Assembly: GCA_016838945.1 (NCBI GenBank)
Contig: JADLKP010000016.1
Coordinates: 1-20,026, forward strand
DNA from: Methanobrevibacter sp.
GTDB taxonomy: Archaea; Methanobacteriota; Methanobacteria; Methanobacteriales; Methanobacteriaceae
Reading direction: 5' to 3'
DNA length: 20,026 bases
Made by a program: the position numbers and the translations under genes
The notes under the pieces: model-generated
Database searches by the model: none
What the model was told of the DNA's origin: nothing
What the model saw: the letters and a program-made list of their open reading frames with translations, nothing else
In this document: piece by piece, positions 6,664-14,003 of the stretch
Position numbering within the stretch: the first letter of the stretch is position 1
How the letters are laid out: each line of letters starts with the position of its first letter

Positions 6664-6699
6664 AAAAAAATAAGTTAAATTAAATTAATAATTTAACTT
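6664..6699 (-). terminator. Terminator of cobT
   Basis: A perfect 11-bp stem (6672-6682 with 6689-6699) and six-base loop, followed on the minus strand by seven T (complement of 6664-6670). It lies about 80 bases past the cobT stop because a 51-bp duplication sits in between. The right arm of the hairpin is the left end of repeat copy 1. Confidence 0.75.
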
Positions 6700-6789
6700 T
6701 AATGATCTTCTTTTTATAAGAATAATTAGCTGCATGCACTTATTTAACTTTAATGATCTTCTTTTTATAAGAATAATTAGCTGCATGCA
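6691..6789. repeat. Exact 48-bp tandem duplication of the cobT 3' end
   Basis: Positions 6691-6738 and 6742-6789 are identical over 48 bases, separated by CTT (period 51). The right copy contains the last codons and stop of cobT (stop at 6777-6779) with the first part of its 3' untranslated region. The left copy is an untranslated echo of the same stretch, adjoining the terminator hairpin. Confidence 0.95.
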
Positions 6790-7841
6790 TCTTCGATTGA
6801 TTCTCTAATCTCATCGATGCCATTTCCTAACATTAAAGCAAGAAACATTGCTCCTCCAGCACCTGCACCCTCTTTAATGAAACCTTTGGTGTAGTTTTTA
6901 AGACCTCCCACACGGGATATTTCAAAGTTAGGGTTTACAGCATTTACGGAAATGTCACCAATCTGATTTGTTATGTCTAATATGTCTGCAGTGTCATCCT
7001 TTACAACAAATGAGGTAGTTGCAAGGCAGCTGTTTGAGAAGTCAAATTCAGGATCCAATGCCTTAGCTATTGCGCATGCTGCAGTAAGCTGTGTTCCTCC
7101 AGCTAAAACGACAGGGACTTTTGCACCCATAAGGACTCCTGCAACTGCTGGAAGCATAGGGTCACCGACAGCAGCCACTACATCAAATGGATTGTTGTCT
7201 TTTGATTCTTCAAGACCTGCATTCTCCAATCCTTCTTCAACCAATGCATTCTTCATCTCATGAGGATTAGTGTCCATACAGCCGCTTACCTTTCCCTTTG
7301 CATCATAGCCAAGACCAACCAATACTCCAAGTGCAGTGGTTGTTCCTGCAGGCAGGCTTTCTCCAATCACGATGTAGTCATGCTTTTCAGATAGGATTTC
7401 AGCAAGTTCGAATCCCTTTTCAAAAAGCCCTTCAGGGTCTTCAACAGCCTTTCCGGTTCTGATGTCCTTTCCCCATTTTCCATCGCTTATGTCAAAGACA
7501 TCGCTGTTTGCCTTGATTTCACTTCCTGCATCCAATACCATGACAGGACAGTCACAAAGTGCAAGGGAACCTTTGGTGATCATTGAAGGTGTAGGAGTTA
7601 CAACTTCTCCAATGATTGTTTGAGGAATATCTGTCATACATTTAACCTCTCCATCCAAAATAAGCTCTGCATCTCCTGCAGGAGTGTATTTTGTAAGTTC
7701 TGGAGTAGCTCCAGCACCTGTAAGGCCTGGAATCTTAGATGTTTCAGTTGTAGCTATTGTACATATAAAAATAGGGTTCTTTAAGTTTGGCAACTCTTTT
7801 ACAAGTTTATCTGAGCCGTAAGTTTTTAATCCTTCTACCAT
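6777..7841 (-). CDS. cobT: Nicotinate mononucleotide-dependent phosphoribosyltransferase CobT, archaeal type
   Basis: A 354-residue member of the archaeal CobT-like family (relative of MJ1598), thought to transfer phosphoribose from nicotinate mononucleotide to the lower-ligand base during cobamide synthesis. Methanogens need cobamide for methyl transfer. Recognisable segments are TGAGATPELTKYTPAGDAEL near residues 41-60, GESLPAGTTTALGVLVGLGY near 159-178, a Gly/Ala-rich VAGVLMGAKVPVVLAGGTQL near 233-252, and a Gly-rich C-terminus. The start is the ATG at 7841, with a weak GATGAT ribosome binding site. It is convergent with the LSm gene. The last codons are duplicated downstream, leaving the reading frame intact. 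Some databases call this family simply TIGR00303. Confidence 0.88.
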   Translation of the reverse strand: MVEGLKTYGSDKLVKELPNLKNPIFICTIATTETSKIPGLTGAGATPELTKYTPAGDAELILDGEVKCMTDIPQTIIGEVVTPTPSMITKGSLALCDCPVMVLDAGSEIKANSDVFDISDGKWGKDIRTGKAVEDPEGLFEKGFELAEILSEKHDYIVIGESLPAGTTTALGVLVGLGYDAKGKVSGCMDTNPHEMKNALVEEGLENAGLEESKDNNPFDVVAAVGDPMLPAVAGVLMGAKVPVVLAGGTQLTAACAIAKALDPEFDFSNSCLATTSFVVKDDTADILDITNQIGDISVNAVNPNFEISRVGGLKNYTKGFIKEGAGAGGAMFLALMLGNGIDEIRESIEDACS

Positions 7842-8148
7842 TTTATCATCTTGAAAAAGTAATTTTTAAAATTTTTAAGTTTTTTTCTTAATTGAATTCA
7901 ATCTTTTTAGTTCATAGATTCATTAAATTAATTAACTCATTTCTATAAATATATTATTGGTAAAAATTATATAAAAGTATGTTGATAAATTAATTATAAA
8001 AATGATAAATTAATTATAAAAATGATAAATTATTATTAAAATGATAAATTATTATTAAAATGACAAATTAATTAAAAAAACTAATTTTCATAAAAAATAT
8101 TTTTTATTTTTAATTTATTTCGATATTACAAATCTTATGGTGAATCCA
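7842..8148. other. Divergent spacer with tandem repeats, upstream of cobT and kae1-bud32
   Basis: About 307 bases, very A/T-rich. It must hold both divergent promoters. Its centre (7983-8070) is a short tandem repeat array, listed separately. No gene is supported. Confidence 0.6.
7983..8070. repeat. AT-rich tandem repeat upstream of kae1-bud32
   Basis: The motif TGATAAATT (TGACAAATT in the last) starts at 7983, 8003, 8023, 8042 and 8061. Two units have a 20-bp period (TGATAAATTAATTATAAAAA) and two have 19 bp (TGATAAATTATTATTAAAA). This looks like two successive local duplications. Confidence 0.85.
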
Positions 8149-9789
8149 TTGATATCTTTAGGAATTGAAGGAACTGCAGAAAAGACTGGAATTGGAATTG
8201 TAGACAGTGATGGCAATGTCTTAGCCATGGCTGGAAAACAGTTGTATCCGGAAGAGGGAGGAATACATCCAAGAGAGGCAGCTGAACATCATGCCAAATG
8301 GATTCCGAAACTCATTCCACAAGCTATGGAAGATGCAGGGCTCAGCTATAAGGATATTGATTTCATCTCATTTTCACAAGGTCCAGGTCTTGGCCCTGCA
8401 CTTAGAACCGTTGCCACTTCTGCAAGGTCACTTGCATTAAGCCTTGATATTCCAATCGTTGGTGTAAACCATTGCATCGGACATGTTGAGATAGGCAAAT
8501 TGGATACCGGTGCCCGCAATCCTGTAACCCTTTATGTTAGTGGAGGTAACAGTCAGGTCATTGCATATGAATCCGGGAGATACAGAATCTTTGGTGAAAC
8601 ATTGGACATAGCCATTGGAAACTGTCTCGATCATTTCGGCCGTGAAACAGGTCTTGGACATCCAGGAGGGCCTGTAGTTGAAAAGCTTGCAAAGGAAGGC
8701 TCATATATCGATTTGCCTTATGTGGTTAAGGGGATGGACTTCTCATTTTCCGGTTTGCTCTCTGCAGCACTTAGGGCACATAAGAACGGCGAAAGGATAG
8801 AAGACATTTGCTATTCCCTTCAGGAAACCGCATTTGCAATGCTTGTTGAAGTAACCGAAAGGGCACTTGCACATACTGAAAAGGATGAGGTCCTATTGTG
8901 TGGAGGAGTTTCTGCAAACAGCAGACTCAGAGAAATGATGCGGATTATGGCAGAAGAGCATTATGCCAAGTTCTACATGCCTGAGATGAAGTATTCCGGT
9001 GACAATGGTGTAATGATTGCATGGCTAGGCCAATTGATGTATAAGACATTTGGACCACTCAAAATAGAAGAGACAAATATCATTCAAAGGTTCAGGACCG
9101 ATGAAGTGGATGCCCCATGGGTGGACAATGCAAAGATCAAATTGGATTTGCCTAAGGAACTTAAGGCAAAGGGGGCAGAATCCGACATTTATGAAGCGAC
9201 TTGGCTTGGCAGGGAAGCTATTGTAAAAAGCAGAGTTTCCAAATCCTATAGGATTGAAGAGATAGACAATAAAATCAGGAAGCTTAGAACAAAGAGCGAG
9301 GCCAAGATATTGTCTGATGTAAAAAGGACTGGTGTCAGAGCTCCTATTTTATATGATGTTGACTTTAAAGACAAATCAATTGTCATGGAAAAGATCAACG
9401 GATCATTGGTTAAGGATGTCATGTCAGCTATTGATGATGAAAAACGTAAGGGATTGGCTATTGCAATCGGTGAAAACATCAAGGCATTCCATGACGGAGA
9501 CATCATTCATGGTGACTTGACAGGATCCAATATGATTTTGGTGGATGATGATTTAGACAATATTAATGATAATCTGGCTATTTTCGACTTTGGATTAGGC
9601 AAGTATTCTGACCTATTGGAAGATAAGGCAGCGGATTTGCTGGTTTTAAAGAAATCATTCCAAAGCATTGACTATGATATAGCCACTGAAACATTCAATT
9701 GGATTTTAGAAGCTTATGATTTTAACAATCAATCTAAAATGGCAAATAAGATAGCTGAGATTGAAGGAAGAGGAAGGTATACTCACTAA
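8149..9789 (+). CDS. kae1-bud32: Kae1-Bud32 fusion (KEOPS complex: t6A synthase and its kinase/ATPase)
   Basis: A 546-residue two-domain protein. The first about 325 residues are Kae1/TsaD, which transfers threonylcarbamoyl to A37 of ANN-decoding tRNAs: the metal-binding His108 and His112 in NHCIGHVEIG, TLYVSGGN, and SGDNGVMIAW. The rest is the small Bud32 kinase/ATPase: Lys360 in EAIVKSRV, Asp456 in HGDLTGSN and Asp480 in DFGLG. This fusion is common in euryarchaea (MJ1130 is the known relative). An ATG at 8137 would add four residues. I prefer the TTG at 8149, because GGTGA (8139-8143) sits five bases before it and the product then begins MISLGIEGTAEKTG, like its relatives. Other KEOPS subunits are not in the window. 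Confidence 0.95.
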   Translation: MISLGIEGTAEKTGIGIVDSDGNVLAMAGKQLYPEEGGIHPREAAEHHAKWIPKLIPQAMEDAGLSYKDIDFISFSQGPGLGPALRTVATSARSLALSLDIPIVGVNHCIGHVEIGKLDTGARNPVTLYVSGGNSQVIAYESGRYRIFGETLDIAIGNCLDHFGRETGLGHPGGPVVEKLAKEGSYIDLPYVVKGMDFSFSGLLSAALRAHKNGERIEDICYSLQETAFAMLVEVTERALAHTEKDEVLLCGGVSANSRLREMMRIMAEEHYAKFYMPEMKYSGDNGVMIAWLGQLMYKTFGPLKIEETNIIQRFRTDEVDAPWVDNAKIKLDLPKELKAKGAESDIYEATWLGREAIVKSRVSKSYRIEEIDNKIRKLRTKSEAKILSDVKRTGVRAPILYDVDFKDKSIVMEKINGSLVKDVMSAIDDEKRKGLAIAIGENIKAFHDGDIIHGDLTGSNMILVDDDLDNINDNLAIFDFGLGKYSDLLEDKAADLLVLKKSFQSIDYDIATETFNWILEAYDFNNQSKMANKIAEIEGRGRYTH

Positions 9790-10156
9790 GTTCAAGAATT
9801 GCTCTTGACTTTTTCTTTTTTTATTTTCTTAATTTTCTTAATTTTTTTTCTTTTAAAATGATTATTTTTATGTATAGTTTACTATATTAAACTAATTTTA
9901 CATTTTACTAATTATTTTTTAATATTAAAGCAATATTGGAATTATATTCTATTTATATTTAAAAACAAACTTTTATATAGTGTTATTTCCAAATTAAATA
10001 ATACAATGCACATTATTTTTGAATAAGTGTTTTATAAACTATTTAATAAATGGAAATGTCTATAGTTTTTCGGTGTTTACTTTAGGCAGTAGAGTGTAAT
10101 TGGATATTTGTTTAGGAGTTTTTATTTTTTTCACTTGGACATTTTAGGAGGATAAT
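9790..10156 (+). other. AT-rich spacer and long leader of the Rpn-like gene
   Basis: About 367 bases. A TATA-like TTTTATATAG (9971-9980) and a second candidate near 10030-10040 would give a leader of roughly 100-150 bases before the ATG at 10157. The end of the leader (about 10070-10140) is less A/T-rich than the rest. I see no gene or convincing RNA fold in it. Confidence 0.45.
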
Positions 10157-11068
10157 ATGTTAAAAAATAAAAAATTCCATCTTCCCTTTAGATATGATGT
10201 TGAAGACCAGATATTTATTATTTGCATGTCTGAAATTGAGGAATTTCCAAAGTACATTACTAAAATTTCAGGCATTGAAAATAAATATGACAGCAGGGTC
10301 ATTTCATCATCATTTGAGAATTTAAATTTAGATTCTGTCAGACAAAAATCTAATGGGGATTTAATAAATATAGAACATCACTCCTCCATAAATGATGATT
10401 TGATGATGCGTGATTATGGTTACTGTGTAAGTTTACATAAGGCTTCTAAAAAATCGGTAATGCCATTTATTTTCTATACTGGTAAATTGCCAGTTGAAAG
10501 GGTTCATTACTTAAATGATTTAATGTTTTTTAGCCCTGTGTGGTTCATTACACAGGAAATTAATGGCAATGTTTTGCTTAATAACTTGAAATATAAAATA
10601 TTTAATCAAAAAAAGTGGGATGCTTATGATATTTTAGATTTCATTTGGATTCCTACATTTTATAATGATTTACAGATGGAGGATCTTTTATTAGAACTTT
10701 TAAAATTATTTGGCCATATTATTGCTGAAGATACATTATTGGATATTGCACAAAGATGTTTGGAATTATGGATAGGAAATAAAATTAGAAAATCAAAAAA
10801 TACAAATTTTATAACGGAAGTGTTAAGAATGTCTGAATTGGTTCAAAGACCTTTTGAAGAAGTGTTGGAGGAAGCTATAATAGCCAATTGTTTGGAACAG
10901 TTTGAAGAGGCGACATTGGAAAGAGGTAGAGTTGAAGGAAGAGAAGAAGCTAAAGAAATGGAGGAATTATTAATTTCTAAACTTTTAGAGGTTTATAGTC
11001 CTGAAGAACTTTCTAAAGACTTGAATATTCCTCTAGAAAGGATTTTGGAGATTAAGAATTCCAAATAA
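10157..11068 (+). CDS. Rpn-like PD-(D/E)XK nuclease family protein
   Basis: A 303-residue protein resembling the Rpn family (recombination-promoting nuclease, also called PD-(D/E)XK transposase-like). The core stretch around 58-79 has Asp59 and GDLINIEHHSS, like the family pattern Asp ... hydrophobic-Ile-Glu-x-Gln. Here the last position is His75 after Glu73. Then come the usual Arg/Tyr helix (RDYGYCVSLH) and a strand (VMPFIFYTG). The C-terminus ends with a charged helix (GRVEGREEAKEMEELL) and a helix-turn-helix-like SPEELSKDLNIPLERILEI, as in many Rpn proteins. AGGAGGAT directly precedes the ATG. The gene stands alone with no inverted repeats or insertion-site duplications nearby, so nothing shows that it is mobile. 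Nuclease activity is inferred; the family match is from pattern only. Confidence 0.62.
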   Translation: MLKNKKFHLPFRYDVEDQIFIICMSEIEEFPKYITKISGIENKYDSRVISSSFENLNLDSVRQKSNGDLINIEHHSSINDDLMMRDYGYCVSLHKASKKSVMPFIFYTGKLPVERVHYLNDLMFFSPVWFITQEINGNVLLNNLKYKIFNQKKWDAYDILDFIWIPTFYNDLQMEDLLLELLKLFGHIIAEDTLLDIAQRCLELWIGNKIRKSKNTNFITEVLRMSELVQRPFEEVLEEAIIANCLEQFEEATLERGRVEGREEAKEMEELLISKLLEVYSPEELSKDLNIPLERILEIKNSK

Positions 11069-11149
11069 TTTCCATTCTTTTTTCAACTTTTCTTTTTCAG
11101 TTTGATTTTTCAGATAAATATATTAAAACTTTTTTATATAATAAAAACT

Positions 11150-11707
11150 ATGATAACATTTATAACTGGGAACGAACATAAAGTAATAGAAGCAGAGAAT
11201 ATTTTCAAACTTTTTGGCGTTGAACTAGAGCATATTGATTTAGGCTACATGGAACCTCAAGGAACTCTTGAGGATGTGGCAAAATTCGGTGCTGAATATG
11301 CTTGCCAAGAGTTAAATCGCTCTGTGATTGTGGAAGATGCTGGTTTATTCATAAGAGCTTTAAACGGTTTTCCAGGAACCTATTCAAAATTTGTACAGAA
11401 TTCACTTGGAAACCAAAATATATTGAAGCTTATGGATGGGGTTGACGATAGATACGCTGAATTCAGGTCAGTTATTGGCTATTGCACACCCAATTCTGAG
11501 CCCAAGGTCTTTTTAGGGCGTGTCAAAGGTCAAATCGCTTTTGAAGAAAGAGGCAATCTTGGATTTGCATTTGATCCAATATTCTTAATAGAGGAAGAAG
11601 GCAAAACCTTTGGAGAGCTTACTACTGAAGAGAAAAACCGGTTTTCACATAGAAGAAATTCTTTAGAAAAATTTATCAATTGGTATACAAATCAAGATGA
11701 TAAATAA
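11150..11707 (+). CDS. rdgB: XTP/dITP diphosphatase (Ham1/RdgB family)
   Basis: A 185-residue enzyme that hydrolyses non-canonical purine nucleotides (XTP, dITP) to monophosphates and so protects DNA and RNA. Key features are TGNEHK at 6-11, the catalytic Asp63 in VIVEDAGLF, ALNGFPGTYSKFV from residue 70, GFAFDPIF, TTEEKNRFSHRR near the C-terminus, and a length equal to MJ0226. The frame stays open upstream to a TTG at 11102, but that extension is AT-rich and unlike the family. The ATG at 11150 has no ribosome binding site, and a TATA-like AAATATATT (11116-11124) lies about 30 bases before it, so the mRNA may be leaderless. It lies between the Rpn-like gene and rps15, both on the same strand. 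Confidence 0.93.
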   Translation: MITFITGNEHKVIEAENIFKLFGVELEHIDLGYMEPQGTLEDVAKFGAEYACQELNRSVIVEDAGLFIRALNGFPGTYSKFVQNSLGNQNILKLMDGVDDRYAEFRSVIGYCTPNSEPKVFLGRVKGQIAFEERGNLGFAFDPIFLIEEEGKTFGELTTEEKNRFSHRRNSLEKFINWYTNQDDK

Positions 11708-12116
11708 TAAACTTTTTAATATTTTTTAATTAGCGAAAGATATTATAGACAGTTTTATCGACGATTTGGTCTCTTTTATAAATAATGGATTAGTTTATTC
11801 TAAAATTGGAATCGTTTATCGCTTTTGATTTAAAAATAAGATAATCTTTTTATTAAAATGATATTGGGATTTGAATCAGGTAAAACCCGTTTATTCTATT
11901 TTAGTTTGATTGATTGATCTTGAAACTTATTATTTTAAATTTTGATTAATATCAGTTATTTTTTAAAGGTTTTTTCATTTTGAATTTAAAATGGTTTTTA
12001 GGTGATAAACAATCGTTTATGATTATTAGAGATCTTTTAATGAGAATTATCGCTATGAACTGTTTTACAAAGGACCTTACTATAAATAATCAATAAACTT
12101 ATCGGAGAGGATATTT
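11708..12116 (+). other. 409-base spacer upstream of rps15
   Basis: No supportable gene. It contains a small perfect hairpin ATAAAC-AATC-GTTTAT (12005-12020), two copies of ATCGTTTAT (11811-11819 and 12012-12020), TATA-like boxes near 11776-11785 and at 12081-12088, and the ribosome binding site of rps15. A 25-codon frame at 12019-12096 has no well-placed ribosome binding site. The length is unusual for this gene-dense window, so an unannotated small RNA is possible but not demonstrated. Confidence 0.45.
12081..12088 (+). promoter_or_regulatory. TATA box candidate for rps15
   Basis: TATAAATA lies 36 bases before the rps15 ATG. A start of transcription 25-30 bases downstream would fall on the ribosome binding site GGAGAGG (12104-12110), so either the leader is extremely short or the true promoter is further upstream in the long spacer. 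Confidence 0.4.
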
Positions 12117-12515
12117 ATGGCAAGACCAGAATGGATCGCATACAGCAACGAAGAAATCGAAGAATTTATTGTAAAATTCAAAAGAGAAGGTAAAACTGCA
12201 AGTCAAATCGGAGTAATTTTAAGAGACCAATATGGTATTCCTAGTGTCAAAGAAGTCACTGGTGAAAAAATTACCCAAATCTTAAAAAGAAACGGTCAAG
12301 CTGAAGATTACCCTGAAGATTTAATGAATTTAATTAGAAGAGCAGTAAATATCAGAGATCACTTAGAAGAAAACCCTAAAGACCTTCATGGTAAAAGAGG
12401 ATTAACTATCATTGAATCTAGAATTCGTAGATTAGGTAGATACTATGCAAAGAATGGTCAATTACCAGAAGGATGGAGATACGATCCAACAAAAGCAGCA
12501 CTTCTCGTTAAATAG
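12117..12515 (+). CDS. rps15: Small ribosomal subunit protein uS15, archaeal type
   Basis: A 132-residue archaeal/eukaryotic-type S15, an early-binding protein of the central domain of 16S rRNA. The N-terminal extension (MARPEWIAYSNEEIEEFI) and the central helix with GKTASQIGVILRDQYGIPSV are typical of archaeal S15. RGLTIIESRIRRLGRYY is the conserved rRNA-binding part, and the length is standard. The ATG has GGAGAGG seven bases upstream. The gene is followed after 25 bases or less by the RecJ-like nuclease gene. The same pairing is known in Methanocaldococcus (MJ0978-MJ0977), which suggests a conserved operon. A possible switching hairpin spans the stop codon. Confidence 0.97.
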   Translation: MARPEWIAYSNEEIEEFIVKFKREGKTASQIGVILRDQYGIPSVKEVTGEKITQILKRNGQAEDYPEDLMNLIRRAVNIRDHLEENPKDLHGKRGLTIIESRIRRLGRYYAKNGQLPEGWRYDPTKAALLVK

Positions 12516-12550
12516 AGATAATGAAAAACATAATTCTCTATTGAATAGAG
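12511..12550 (+). promoter_or_regulatory. Alternative hairpins at the rps15/RecJ-like junction
   Basis: AATAGAGA (12511-12518, covering the rps15 stop) can pair with TCTCTATT (12535-12542). The same downstream arm can instead pair as CTCTAT (12536-12541) with ATAGAG (12545-12550). The two pairings exclude each other, and the candidate TTG start at 12541 lies in the shared arm. This could couple translation of the nuclease gene to S15 or mark a processing site. The role is inferred. Confidence 0.4.
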
Positions 12551-13869
12551 GGTGTGAAGCTTCAGATATGCTAAAAAAGCATATCGAAAATGAAAACATT
12601 ATTAGATTAATTTCTCATAATGATGCTGATGGATTATCATCAGCAGGTATTATAGCCAATGCTATTAAGGAAGAAGGTGGACAATTTCATATAACAATTG
12701 TTCCTCGTCTCAAAGCGGATGTCATTAGAGATGTTGCAAAGGAAAAATATGAGTTGTATGTTTTTTCAGATATGGGCAGTGCCTGCATCAAGCAACTCAA
12801 TTCTCTGAAGGCAGATGTCATCGTTGCAGATCATCACCAACCAAGTGATCATCAGGCAAATGACAATATTGTTCATGTAAACCCTCACCTATTTGGCATC
12901 GACGGTAGTCGTGACCTAAGCGGTGCAGGTTCCAGTTATATTTCAGTTAGGGACATGGACAAAAAGCATTTGGCTTATATGGCCCTTATTGGTGCTTTTG
13001 GCGATATGCAGTGTCAGAACAGATTTACTGGCGTGAATCAATTAATATTGAAAGATGGTCAAGAAGCAGGCAATTTGGAAATCCATGAAGATTTAAAGAT
13101 AGTCTCCAAAGCGCAGGAACCTCTCTTCAAATCAATTGCATATACCTTGAATCCTCCGCTTCCAGGTTTGACTGGCAGCTTGGAGAATTCACAGGAACTC
13201 CTTGAAAAGATGGGTGTTTCCTATGGTATTCAGTTCATTGAATTGGAAGATGAGGAAAAGGATGTTGTTAAGGATGAGCTTGTAAAGGTTAATCCTCAAA
13301 TCTTTGGGGATGTTTACAGTGTTCCTCGTGAACATCCTGTTTTACGTGATTTGGAGGAGTATTCTGCAATCTTGGATGCTTGTGGCAAAAACAAGGAATA
13401 TGGATTGGCGCTTAGCATAGTTCTTGGTGAAAGAGGTGAATCTTTGGATAAGGCTCTTGAACTTCAAAAAGCTTATAGGAATGACCTCACTAAAGGATTC
13501 GATTGGATCAGCCGTGAAGGCGCTCAACAATTGGAGAATATCCAATTCCTCTATAGTGAGGATAAAGTTCTTAAAAGCATTATGGGAACAATTGCTGGTG
13601 TAGGAATGTCTGCTAAAATATTGGACGACAATAAACCTATTTTAGGTTTGTCCAGACTTCACAAGGATATTAAGGTTTCTGGCAGAGCAACACGTCCTAT
13701 GGTTGCCCGTGGAGTCAATTTAGGCAAAGCTTTGGCTGATGTATCAGTTAACTTTGGTGGTCAAGGTGGTGGACATGACATCGCAGCTGGTGCTATGATA
13801 CCATATGAAGCTAAGGATGAATTCTTGCATTTAGTTGACCAATGTATTGGTGAACAACTAAATAGTTAA
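12541..13869 (+). CDS. Archaeal RecJ-like DHH-family single-strand exonuclease
   Basis: A protein of about 442 residues of the archaeal RecJ/GAN-like DHH-DHHA1 phosphoesterase group, probably a single-stranded DNA or RNA exonuclease in replication and repair. Motifs are SHNDADG (25-31), Asp77 in VFSDMGS, the family-defining VADHHQP (94-100), and the DHHA1 ending VNFGGQGGGHDIAAGAM. The start is uncertain. TTG 12541 gives MNRGCEASDMLKKHIE, which keeps the N-terminal helix I expect, but it lacks a ribosome binding site. ATG 12568 has GGGTGTGA upstream (about 11 bases). The ATG at 12445 would overlap rps15 by 71 bases and is unlikely. The position after rps15 matches the MJ0978-MJ0977 order. I cannot tell whether this paralogue is the GINS-associated one. 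Confidence 0.9.
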   Translation: MNRGCEASDMLKKHIENENIIRLISHNDADGLSSAGIIANAIKEEGGQFHITIVPRLKADVIRDVAKEKYELYVFSDMGSACIKQLNSLKADVIVADHHQPSDHQANDNIVHVNPHLFGIDGSRDLSGAGSSYISVRDMDKKHLAYMALIGAFGDMQCQNRFTGVNQLILKDGQEAGNLEIHEDLKIVSKAQEPLFKSIAYTLNPPLPGLTGSLENSQELLEKMGVSYGIQFIELEDEEKDVVKDELVKVNPQIFGDVYSVPREHPVLRDLEEYSAILDACGKNKEYGLALSIVLGERGESLDKALELQKAYRNDLTKGFDWISREGAQQLENIQFLYSEDKVLKSIMGTIAGVGMSAKILDDNKPILGLSRLHKDIKVSGRATRPMVARGVNLGKALADVSVNFGGQGGGHDIAAGAMIPYEAKDEFLHLVDQCIGEQLNS

Positions 13870-14003
13870 GATGATTCTTAGCTATTATTTTTTTTAATAA
13901 ATTACTAATTTTAATACTCTAAACTATTTTTTAGAATTTTATTATTTTTTAAACTATTTAGCATTTTATTTATTTTTTAAACTATTTTTTGAAAATTTTC
14001 CCA

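Noticed and set aside
11102..11149. 16-residue N-terminal extension of the XTP/dITP diphosphatase from the TTG at 11102
   Set aside because: The extension is AT-rich and hydrophobic and absent from the family. The ATG at 11150 gives the standard N-terminus.
12019..12096. 25-codon frame upstream of rps15 as a leader peptide
   Set aside because: The only GGTGA is 13 bases from its ATG, the composition is not distinctive, and it overlaps the TATA-like box of rps15.
12445..12540. RecJ-like gene starting inside rps15 at the ATG 12445
   Set aside because: It would overlap rps15 by 71 bases, with an extension that has no sign of the family.
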